Below are positions 1 to 5,861 of a DNA stretch of 6,782 nt, one piece after another; position 1 is the stretch's first letter, and each line of letters opens with the position of its first letter. The position numbers and the translations under genes were made by a program. Below the pieces are notes generated by a model that worked only from the letters and a program-made list of their open reading frames with translations, made no database searches and was not told the origin of the DNA. Source of the stretch: JBBTQE01 sp038065775 (GTDB taxonomy: Bacteria; Patescibacteriota; Patescibacteriia; Magasanikbacterales; GWA2-37-8); the NCBI GenBank assembly GCA_038065775.1, contig JBBTQE010000045.1, forward strand, positions 1 through 6,782, written 5' to 3'.

Positions 1-1196
1 TTATTTTGATCCGCGTGCGCGGACAACGCGCCGATTGCCTGCACATGACAGCGCACTGGAATTCTTTCTCCCATAATTTCCACCGGCGATTCGCCGTCTA
101 AAATTTTTCTGCCCAAAGTGTTTTGCGCCTGATAGCCGACAATCAAAAGCGTATTGCGCTCGTCTGACAGATATCTCATCGCATGATGGACAATGCGCCC
201 CCCATTCATCATTCCGGCGCCGGCGATAATTATTTTCGGCCCGATAATTTGATTGATATGTTTTGATTCCTCGCGCGTTTGGGTCATCGCCAAGCCCGGG
301 AATTCAAACAAGTCATCGCCTCTTTTTACCAATCGCTCCGCTTCTTCGTCGTAATACTGCGTAAACTTTCTATAAACCTTCGTCGCCTCTATCGCCAGCG
401 GACTGTCCAAAAAAATAGGCACACGCGGCAATTTGTGTTTTCTATCAATCAAATCGTTTAGGTCGTAAAGCAACTCTTGCGTTCTTTCCAAAGAAAAAGA
501 CGGGATCATTAGGACACCGCCGCGCCCAATCGCTTGATAAATTAAACTCTGTAAAAGCTCCTGCCGTTCCATGGGCGTTTCGTGCAAACGATTGCCGTAT
601 GTTGATTCGCAAACCAAAACATCTATGTTGTCCTGCAATATTTCGGTGTCGCGCAAAATCGGCACATTCACATTTCCAACATCCCCGGAAAAAACAATTT
701 TTTTTCCTTCCGAGTTTATTTCAACAAAAACAGAGCCAAAAATATGACCCGCGTCGTGGAATTCAAAAATTAAATCATACAATTTGTAGGGTTGGTGATA
801 GTCAACCGCTTTCATTTGCGACACGACATTCGCGATATCAGTACTCTCATACAAAATTGGCGAACCGAATTTGCGCTTGTTGTAAATCATCACCTCCAGC
901 GCATCTTCCAAAATCAATTTTGTTAACTCAACCGTAGGCGGCGTTGCGTAAATATGTCCTGAATATCCGCCCTTGGTCAAAAGCGGAAGGCGCCCAACAT
1001 GGTCAAGGTGCGCGTGGGTTACTATAACAGACGAAATTTCTGCCGGATTAAACGGAAGCGGTTCATTATTTTTCGCTTCATTAAATTGACCGCCTTGAAA
1101 CATCCCGCAATCAATAAGTATTTTGTTTTTCCCGCTCATTAGCATATTGCACGAGCCGGTCACCTCCCTAGCGGCGCCATGAAATGAAATTCGCAT
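1..1196 (-). CDS. Beta-CASP metallo-beta-lactamase RNA nuclease (YSH1/COG1236 type), 3' end cut by window edge
   Basis: Predicted cytoplasmic zinc-dependent RNA-processing nuclease of the bacterial/archaeal CPSF73-like (TTHA0252-like) group. I translated it by hand: 398 residues are visible and the frame stays open to base 1, so the C-terminus lies outside. Zinc-site motifs are in order: HAHLDH at residues 61-66, the histidine of DAGHIFGS (H151) and the aspartate of SGDVG (D172). ESTYGN follows at 197-202. The beta-CASP part has PSFSLERTQELL near 232-243, GAGMMNGGRIVHH near 326-338 (probable motif B histidine) and SAHAD at 392-396 (motif C). Family members are about 430-470 residues, so roughly 35-70 are missing. 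The start at 1196 gives the family N-terminus MRISFHGAAREVTGS. No Shine-Dalgarno is seen; the leader is repeat copy A. Divergent from the gene at 1451. The fold is secure; the RNA substrate is not known. Confidence 0.93.
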   Translation of the reverse strand, partial: MRISFHGAAREVTGSCNMLMSGKNKILIDCGMFQGGQFNEAKNNEPLPFNPAEISSVIVTHAHLDHVGRLPLLTKGGYSGHIYATPPTVELTKLILEDALEVMIYNKRKFGSPILYESTDIANVVSQMKAVDYHQPYKLYDLIFEFHDAGHIFGSVFVEINSEGKKIVFSGDVGNVNVPILRDTEILQDNIDVLVCESTYGNRLHETPMERQELLQSLIYQAIGRGGVLMIPSFSLERTQELLYDLNDLIDRKHKLPRVPIFLDSPLAIEATKVYRKFTQYYDEEAERLVKRGDDLFEFPGLAMTQTREESKHINQIIGPKIIIAGAGMMNGGRIVHHAMRYLSDERNTLLIVGYQAQNTLGRKILDGESPVEIMGERIPVRCHVQAIGALSAHADQN

Positions 1197-1199
1197 AAT

Positions 1200-1277
1200 C
1201 GAAATGAGTGAGTTAGATAACCGGCGAGCCGGGTATTTATGAGCGAATGAGAATATATGCGGCGTAGCCCATATAAA
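1200..1277 (+). repeat. Structured dispersed repeat, copy A
   Basis: Layout: conserved box CGAAATGAGTGAGT (1200-1213), a variable hairpin (1214-1239), then a 37-bp conserved block (1241-1277) beginning GAGCGAATGAGA and ending TAGCCCATATAAA. The hairpin here is GC-rich: ATAACCGGC (1217-1225) pairs with GCCGGGTAT (1228-1236) with one mismatch, and the pairing extends outward with one wobble. The 37-bp block is perfectly repeated in inverted orientation at 1372-1408. Similarity to copy B continues past 1200 through the start codon of the beta-CASP gene to about 1190. The copy fills nearly the whole predicted leader of that gene. I do not recognise it as a named riboswitch or repeat family. Confidence 0.9.
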
Positions 1278-1296
1278 TTCGGTTTATAATATGGGA

Positions 1297-1325
1297 AGTA
1301 TAGCAAAAATACTTTTTGACAGCAA
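1297..1325 (-). promoter_or_regulatory. Promoter for the beta-CASP gene (extended -10)
   Basis: On the minus strand, TTGCTG (1325-1320) is followed by a 17-bp spacer and TATACT (1302-1297), with TG placed for an extended -10 (TGC before the hexamer). The -35 box matches TTGACA at only three positions, so the extended -10 probably carries the activity. Transcription would begin near 1290, giving a leader of about 94 nt that contains all of repeat copy A. A second AT-rich hexamer, TATAAA, lies closer to the gene and could be an alternative -10. Confidence 0.55.
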
Positions 1326-1329
1326 CAAA

Positions 1330-1358
1330 TTGAATTTCCTATGTTTTTCTGCTATAAT
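1330..1358 (+). promoter_or_regulatory. Promoter for the 1451 gene (consensus extended -10)
   Basis: TTGAAT (1330-1335), a 17-bp spacer and a perfect TATAAT (1353-1358) preceded by TGC (1350-1352) make a strong sigma-70-type promoter with an extended -10. The expected start is near 1365, just before repeat copy B (1372), so the first 80 or so transcribed bases would be the repeat itself. A TTGACA at 1316-1321 is 31 bp from this -10 and is too far to be its partner. Confidence 0.65.
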
Positions 1359-1371
1359 ATCTTCAATAACT

Positions 1372-1447
1372 TTTATATGGGCTACGCCGCATATATTCTC
1401 ATTCGCTCGGGAATAATTAATATTAATTATTTCACTCACTCATTTCG
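1372..1447 (-). repeat. Structured dispersed repeat, copy B (inverted)
   Basis: The reverse complement of copy A's conserved parts: the 37-bp block at 1372-1408 is identical to 1241-1277, and the box ACTCACTCATTTCG at 1434-1447 is identical to 1200-1213. The hairpin between them is unrelated in sequence to copy A's: a perfect 20-bp AT palindrome, AATAATTAATATTAATTATT, at 1412-1431. Similarity continues to about 1457, through the ATG at 1451. Copies A and B share the same orientation relative to their own genes, so both transcripts would open with nearly the same leader. Confidence 0.9.
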
Positions 1448-1450
1448 CAT

Positions 1451-2137
1451 ATGCGAAAAAACATTGACGATGTTGAAATTGTAGAACCGCCAATCGGGGA
1501 GTTAGGCAAAAAATATTCAACCTTTTCTGCCATAAAACGCGCCTGTCTGGCTGGATGCGGATGTTTGGTTGTCTTAATAATCGGCGCAGTTATCTTTTTG
1601 CGAGTCGCAATGGGGTCCGGTCCGGAAACTCTTAAAAAAGTCCCTGCAAACTTTCCTTCCGATATCCCGATCTATGATAAAGACAACATTGAGCAAATCA
1701 CTTTTATTTCGGGAAAATACAAAAACCGAGGCGTGGAAATTGCGGCTTTCTTCCCAAAAATAATTCTCTCTCCACTATTTCTTTCATTGGATAAAAACCA
1801 GCCCGCGCCAAACGAAAATGAAAATAAATTTATTTCTTCAATAAAAAATTTGTGGAAAATTATCCGTTCGCCGGTAAGCGACCATCGCGATACGGTGCAA
1901 ATAGAGTGGAAAAATTTAGACGCGGAACCTACTTTTATTATTAATTACTACAAAACCGAACTGAAAAAACAACAATACAAAATTGATTTGGAGAGCGAAG
2001 GTGGCGATGTGAAACAATTTTCTTTCAGCAAAGATGGCGCAAGCGGTTCAATGTACGTGCAAGGCGACGAAGAGGCCAAACCTGGCGCTGATTACGCGGT
2101 TTTGACCGTTAACATCAGCACAAGCACGACAAGATAA
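1451..2137 (+). CDS. Membrane-anchored protein of unknown function, one N-terminal helix
   Basis: 228 residues. An acidic cytoplasmic-type N-terminus (1-29) is followed by one hydrophobic helix at about 31-52, beginning with a small cysteine cluster (C32, C36, C38). The rest (about 55-228) is soluble and probably extracytoplasmic. The segment VPANFPSDIPIYDKDNI (64-80) resembles the 'FP-D-PIY-gA' motif I recall from anchored hypothetical proteins of CPR and other bacteria. FIINYYKTELKKQQYKI (162-178) fits the 'YY/FYK-eLkk-GW' segment that usually follows it. I know of no assigned biochemical role. The start ATG sits inside the palindrome TTCGCATATGCGAA (1444-1457) directly after repeat copy B, with no Shine-Dalgarno. 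The gene ends 10 bp before murJ and probably shares its transcript. No truncation is seen. Confidence 0.85.
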   Translation: MRKNIDDVEIVEPPIGELGKKYSTFSAIKRACLAGCGCLVVLIIGAVIFLRVAMGSGPETLKKVPANFPSDIPIYDKDNIEQITFISGKYKNRGVEIAAFFPKIILSPLFLSLDKNQPAPNENENKFISSIKNLWKIIRSPVSDHRDTVQIEWKNLDAEPTFIINYYKTELKKQQYKIDLESEGGDVKQFSFSKDGASGSMYVQGDEEAKPGADYAVLTVNISTSTTR

Positions 2138-2147
2138 TATTTACTAG

Positions 2148-3761
2148 ATGTTCAAAATCCTCAATACCCAATCAAAAACAATAACCGGCGCCGCGCTGAT
2201 AATTTCCGGCGCCACTTTAATAAGCCGCATTGTAGGTCTTTTGCGCGACCGTATTTTCGCGCACTATTTTGGCGCAGGGCCTGTTATGGACGCTTATTAC
2301 GCGGCTTTCAAAATTCCCGACATGGTTTACAGCCTGCTTATCGTGGGAGCATTGAGCGCCGGGTTTATCCCCACATTCACAAAAATATTTCACATTGGCG
2401 AAGATAAATCGCCAGCATGGAAACTCGCGAACAATGTCTTTAATATCACTGCCATTTTTTTATTGGCGCTAAGCGCGCTTGGAGCGATTTTCACGCCGTA
2501 CCTGGCTCCGCTTATCGCTCCGGGATTCGGCGAGGAACCGCGCCAACTTGTAATCATATTCACGCGCATAATGTTCGGCTCCACTTTTCTTCTTGGATTA
2601 TCCATGGTGATCGGCGGTATTTTGCAATCACTGAAAACTTTTTTGCTATACTCGCTTGCGCCTATTTTTTATAATCTCGGAATTATTTTGGGTGTGGTCG
2701 CGCTTGTTCCGCTTGTCGGAATCAGCGGAATAGCCTGGGGTGTTGTTCTTGGCGCGGCAATGCATCTTGGTCTTCAAACATATAGCGCTTACGCAAACGG
2801 CTACAGATGGCAGTGGCATTTTAATTTGAAAGATAAAAATACTCGCGTCATCGGGAAACTAATGCTTCCGCGCACATTGGGATTGGCAGTAAACCAAATT
2901 AATTTAGTCTTAATAACTGTTCTGGCGTCAATGTTACCGGTGGGAAGCGTGGCTGTTTTCAATTTCGCGAGCAACCTGCAGGGAGTGCCGGTTGGAATTA
3001 TTGGAATTTCTTTCGCGCTGGCAGTATTTCCAACTCTTTCAACAGCGGCCGCGCAGAATGACGAGGGAGAATTTATTCACAATCTGTCCGCCACAATTCG
3101 GCAGATTCTTTTTTTGATTATTCCGCTTTCCATTATTATGATGCTATTGCGCGCGCAAATTGTGCGTATTATATTTGGAACCGGCCAGTTTGATTGGCAG
3201 GCGACTATCAACACGGCCGACACGCTCGCCCTGTTTTCTTTAAGCTTGTTCGCGCAAGCGCTTATTCCCCTTTTCGCCCGCGCCTTTTACGCCTTATCAA
3301 ATACAAAAACTCCGTTTATAATCGGCGTAATTTCCGAATTAATCACAATTATTTTCTGTCTGCTCTTGATGAAACCGCTCGGAGTCGCCGGATTGGCGCT
3401 GGCCTTTTCAATCGGATCAATCATAAATTTAATTATTCTGGCAATCTCACTAAGGGATGTGACAAAAACCATTGACGGAGAAAAGATTTTTTATTCTTTT
3501 ATCAGAATAACCGCCGCCGCAATCCCCATGATTTTAATTATTCAATATCTAAAATACCCATTATCAAAATTATTCAATCTTGATTACTTTTGGGGCGTGC
3601 TCGGACAAGGTTTGTTGGCAAGTCTAGCCGGACTGGTAATTTATACTTCAATATGTTATCTTCTGAAGGTGCCGGAGCTTGTTCAACTTAAGGAAAGCTT
3701 GACGCGCAGATGGCTCCAGCCAAAAAATTTGCCTACTTCGGAGTCGATTAGCAATAATTGA
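2148..3761 (+). CDS. murJ: Lipid II flippase MurJ (MviN), MOP superfamily
   Basis: 537 residues, the usual length for MurJ (about 510-550), with hydrophobic segments throughout consistent with about 14 membrane helices. It moves lipid-linked peptidoglycan precursor across the cytoplasmic membrane. The N-terminal signature SRIVGLLRDRIFAHYFG (26-42), then D48, PD (57-58) and GALSAGFIPTF (67-77) are diagnostic. Residues 268-297 correspond to the region containing the next conserved family segment. R27, R33 and D48 match conserved E. coli positions R18, R24 and D39. The arginines equivalent to E. coli R52 and R270 appear to be Y61 and N276 (alignment from memory). The start is 10 bp after the preceding gene with no clear Shine-Dalgarno. 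The TGA stop (3759-3761) overlaps the first bases of repeat copy C. Flippase function is inferred from the family. Confidence 0.95.
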   Translation: MFKILNTQSKTITGAALIISGATLISRIVGLLRDRIFAHYFGAGPVMDAYYAAFKIPDMVYSLLIVGALSAGFIPTFTKIFHIGEDKSPAWKLANNVFNITAIFLLALSALGAIFTPYLAPLIAPGFGEEPRQLVIIFTRIMFGSTFLLGLSMVIGGILQSLKTFLLYSLAPIFYNLGIILGVVALVPLVGISGIAWGVVLGAAMHLGLQTYSAYANGYRWQWHFNLKDKNTRVIGKLMLPRTLGLAVNQINLVLITVLASMLPVGSVAVFNFASNLQGVPVGIIGISFALAVFPTLSTAAAQNDEGEFIHNLSATIRQILFLIIPLSIIMMLLRAQIVRIIFGTGQFDWQATINTADTLALFSLSLFAQALIPLFARAFYALSNTKTPFIIGVISELITIIFCLLLMKPLGVAGLALAFSIGSIINLIILAISLRDVTKTIDGEKIFYSFIRITAAAIPMILIIQYLKYPLSKLFNLDYFWGVLGQGLLASLAGLVIYTSICYLLKVPELVQLKESLTRRWLQPKNLPTSESISNN

Positions 3762-3836
3762 AATGAGTGAGTAAAATATTTAGCTTGCTAAAATATTTTC
3801 GAGCGAATGAGATTATATGAACTTTAGCCCATATAA
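3760..3836 (+). repeat. Structured dispersed repeat, copy C
   Basis: Box GAAATGAGTGAGT (3760-3772), variable hairpin AAAATATTTAGC / GCTAAAATATTTT (arms 3773-3784 and 3787-3799, two-base loop, one bulged A), then the block from GAGCGAATGAGA to TAGCCCATATAA (3801-3836). Compared with copies A and B the last block has one substitution at its 13th base and five consecutive changes (CGGCG to AACTT). The first box begins within the murJ stop codon. Unlike A and B, this copy points the other way relative to the gene downstream (lepA), so it is not simply a leader of fixed orientation. The hairpin lacks a following T-run beyond its own stem, so a terminator role is doubtful. Confidence 0.88.
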
Positions 3837-3888
3837 CGAATAAGTTTGGAAGAAAAGACGCTAACAGATGGCGATGATAGGCTGTGAT
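3837..3888. other. Short murJ-lepA spacer after repeat copy C
   Basis: The bases between the repeat and the chosen lepA start contain two in-frame ATG codons (3868 and 3874) but no convincing promoter or ribosome binding site. A purine-rich GGAAGAAAAGA stretch (about 3848-3858) sits 9 bases before the 3868 ATG and could weakly support that earlier start. Confidence 0.4.
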
Positions 3889-5760
3889 ATGAATCAAAAC
3901 ATCCGTAACTTCTGCATAATCGCGCATATAGATCATGGTAAATCCACTCTCGCGGATCGTTTTTTGGAATACACCGGAACTGTCGCTAAAAGAGATATGA
4001 AAGAACAGCTTTTGGATTCAATGGATTTGGAACGGGAAAGAGGAATTACAATAAAATTGACGCCTGTACGTATGTCATTCCGAGCGAAGCAAAGCGAAGT
4101 CGAGGAATCCCTTACACCAAGTAAAAGGGATCCCTCCACTACGGTCGGGATGACAAACGAATACATACTCAATCTCATTGATACACCGGGTCACGTGGAT
4201 TTTAACTACGAGGTCTCCCGTTCGCTGGCCGCTGTTGAAGGCGCTATTCTTTTGGTTGACGCGACCCAAGGCGTGCAAGCGCAGACGATCGGCAATCTTT
4301 ATTTGGCTTTGGAACAAAACATAACTATTATCCCCGTGATAAATAAAATAGACATGCCCATAGCCAATGTGGAAAAAACACGGGAAGAAATAATAAATTT
4401 AATCGGCTGCAAGCCGGAAGATATTTTGCTGGCCTCTGGCAAAACCGGTCAAGGCGTGAAAGAAATTATTCAAAGTGTGATAACGCAAATTCAGCCACCA
4501 ACGAATAACGCGGATAAACCGCCTCGGGCTTTAATTTTTGATTCAATGTTTAATGAGTACAAAGGCGTCGTTGCCTCGGTGCGCGTAACCGACGGTGAAC
4601 TGAAAAAAGGCGACAAAATTCGCCTGATGTCAACGGAAGCGCCGGCCGACATTTTGGAATTGGGATATTACACGCCTAAATTTAAGCCCGCGGAAAAACT
4701 TCTTAACGGCGAAATCGGTTATGTGGTTACCGGTCTAAAAGAAGTGCGCGATTGCCGCGTTGGCGACACCATTACGACTTTGGACGAGGATAAAAAAAAT
4801 ATGGCGCGCGAACCATTGCCCGGCTACCGCGAAGTCAAACCAATGGTTTTTGCCGGCATTTTTCCAAAAGAAGGCGACGCTTACCAAGAACTGCGCGACG
4901 CCATAGACAAATTAAAACTAAGCGATTCAGCTTTGATTTACGAACCGGAACATTCACATGCTCTAGGCTTTGGTTTTCGTTGCGGATTTTTGGGCATGTT
5001 GCATTTGGATATTTTTCAAGAACGACTGCGCCGCGAACATGATTTGGAAATAGTTATTACCGTGCCAAGCGTTGCCTACCACATCACAAAAAGCAACCGC
5101 GAAGAAATTGTCATTCATAGTCCGCAAGAAATGCCGGATCAGGGCCGCATAGACCACGTGCTGGAACCGTGGATGAAACTGGATATAATCACGCCAAAAG
5201 ATTTCGTAGGCAATGTTATGGGTTTGGTTTCGGAAAGAAAAGGAAAATACCTAACTACCGAATACTTAAGCACGGACGCGGATCAACGCGCTTTACTGCA
5301 TTACGAAATTCCGCTTGCCTCGCTTATAACGGATTTCTATGATAAACTAAAAACTGCAACCTCCGGTTACGCCTCAATGAATTATGAATTTAAAGATTAC
5401 GAGCCGACTGATATTGTAAAACTTGACATTCTAGTGGCTGAAGAGCCGGCTGAAGCGCTGGCTACGATTGTCTGGCGCGATCAGGCATTTCATACCGGCA
5501 AGAAAATTGTTGAGTCGTTGAAGGAATCCCTGCCCCGCCAACAATTTGTTTTGAAAATTCAAGCGGCTATCGGCGGAAAGATAATCGCGGCCGACCGCTT
5601 ATCCGCTTTGCGCAAAGACGTTTTGGCAAAAATGAGCGGCGGCGACTACACGCGCAAACAAAAACTTTTGCAAAAACAAAAAAAAGGAAAGAAACGAATG
5701 TTATCGCATGGAAAGATAGACATTCCAACCGAGACATATTTAGCAGTATTAAAAAGATAG
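3889..5760 (+). CDS. lepA: Elongation factor 4 (LepA) with an in-frame palindromic-repeat insertion
   Basis: Ribosome-associated GTPase of the translation apparatus. From 3889 it has 623 residues and starts MNQNIRNFCIIAHIDHGKST, the family N-terminus. ATGs at 3868 and 3874 would add 7 or 5 residues that the family lacks, so I prefer 3889. GTPase motifs: AHIDHGKST (12-20), RGITI (51-55), DTPGH (98-102), NKID (152-155) and SGK (183-185). The EF-G-like domains follow, then the LepA-specific C-terminal domain (about 500-623) with SLPRQQFVLKIQAAIGGKIIA and KMSGGDYTRKQKLL. Residues 62-89 are encoded by a palindromic repeat. Without them the length (about 595) equals the usual family length of about 600. 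Switch I and all G motifs are intact, so the protein is probably functional. It is likely the first gene of a tight operon: the next gene starts 1 bp after its stop. Confidence 0.95.
   Translation: MNQNIRNFCIIAHIDHGKSTLADRFLEYTGTVAKRDMKEQLLDSMDLERERGITIKLTPVRMSFRAKQSEVEESLTPSKRDPSTTVGMTNEYILNLIDTPGHVDFNYEVSRSLAAVEGAILLVDATQGVQAQTIGNLYLALEQNITIIPVINKIDMPIANVEKTREEIINLIGCKPEDILLASGKTGQGVKEIIQSVITQIQPPTNNADKPPRALIFDSMFNEYKGVVASVRVTDGELKKGDKIRLMSTEAPADILELGYYTPKFKPAEKLLNGEIGYVVTGLKEVRDCRVGDTITTLDEDKKNMAREPLPGYREVKPMVFAGIFPKEGDAYQELRDAIDKLKLSDSALIYEPEHSHALGFGFRCGFLGMLHLDIFQERLRREHDLEIVITVPSVAYHITKSNREEIVIHSPQEMPDQGRIDHVLEPWMKLDIITPKDFVGNVMGLVSERKGKYLTTEYLSTDADQRALLHYEIPLASLITDFYDKLKTATSGYASMNYEFKDYEPTDIVKLDILVAEEPAEALATIVWRDQAFHTGKKIVESLKESLPRQQFVLKIQAAIGGKIIAADRLSALRKDVLAKMSGGDYTRKQKLLQKQKKGKKRMLSHGKIDIPTETYLAVLKR
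4072..4155 (+). repeat. Palindromic repeat inserted in frame in lepA (Rickettsia-palindromic-element-like)
   Basis: 84 bp, exactly 28 codons. The outer arms TGTCATTCCGA (4073-4083) and TCGGGATGACA (4145-4155) are inverted repeats with one difference. The inner arms GAGGAATCCCTT (4102-4113) and AAGGGATCCCTC (4125-4136) are also inverted with one difference, around an 11-base loop. The start resembles the 'GTCATTCCGAGCGAAG...GAGGAATC' repeats I recall from many bacterial genomes, whose opposite strand gives well-known spurious peptides of the type PTVVEGS...RDSSTSL..ARND. Here the plus-strand frame stays open and adds the residues RAKQSEVEESLTPSKRDPST and neighbours to LepA. No target-site duplication is evident. 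Confidence 0.88.
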
Positions 5761-5761
5761 C

Positions 5762-5857
5762 ATGAAACAAAAAACCGCAAAAAAACTTTGGATAGTGATA
5801 TCCATAATCGGCGTGCTGGCAATGCTTTTATTCACCATCTCGCCGGCTTTCCAATAA
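5762..5857 (+). CDS. 31-residue single-helix membrane protein
   Basis: A short gene beginning 1 bp after the lepA stop and ending in TAA at 5855-5857. The product opens MKQKTAKKLW: five basic residues in the first eight, followed by one hydrophobic helix (about 10-28, IVISIIGVLAMLLFTI) and the tail SPAFQ. The positive-inside pattern predicts a cytoplasmic N-terminus. A basic start, one helix and a short 'P-A-F' ending is a form I recall among unannotated small proteins of CPR genomes, but I cannot name a family or role. Support for a real gene: tight fit between lepA and the next gene (gaps of 1 and 4 bp), membrane-protein composition and a clean frame. The upstream AAAAAGATAG is at best a weak ribosome site. 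Confidence 0.72.
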   Translation: MKQKTAKKLWIVISIIGVLAMLLFTISPAFQ

Positions 5858-5861
5858 AAAC

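Noticed and set aside
279..937. Plus-strand open frames of 60 and 112 codons
   Set aside because: They lie antisense within the well-supported beta-CASP gene, have no family features and show the composition of a shadow frame.
1296..1316. AAGTAT/ATACTT inverted repeat followed by a T-run, resembling a terminator
   Set aside because: The stem is only 6 bp and AT-rich, and it overlaps the minus-strand -10 between two divergent genes, where no transcript needs to end.
1316..1321. Consensus TTGACA as the -35 of the rightward promoter
   Set aside because: It lies 31 bp from the TATAAT at 1353. TTGAAT at 1330 has the correct 17-bp spacing.
1200..1447. Inverted repeats A and B as the ends of an insertion sequence or a CRISPR remnant
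   Set aside because: The 94 bp between the copies hold only promoters and no transposase, and there is no regular repeat-spacer pattern.
3194..3475. 93-codon plus-strand frame and smaller minus-strand frames inside murJ
   Set aside because: They are shadows in other frames of murJ, without recognisable domains.
3773..3799. Copy C hairpin as a Rho-independent terminator of murJ
   Set aside because: The stem is mostly A-T, the T-run is part of the stem and is followed by CGAGCG. The same element elsewhere lies in gene leaders, so repeat identity explains it better.
3868..3888. Longer LepA start at the first ATG (3868)
   Set aside because: It adds MAMIGCD ahead of the family N-terminus; the ATG at 3889 fits homology better. 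A weak purine stretch before 3868 keeps the alternative open.
3933..4317. Minus-strand open frames across the LepA insertion, giving peptides like PTVVEGS...RDSSTSL..ARND
   Set aside because: These are the typical spurious translations of this repeat type; the plus-strand lepA frame is clearly the coding one.
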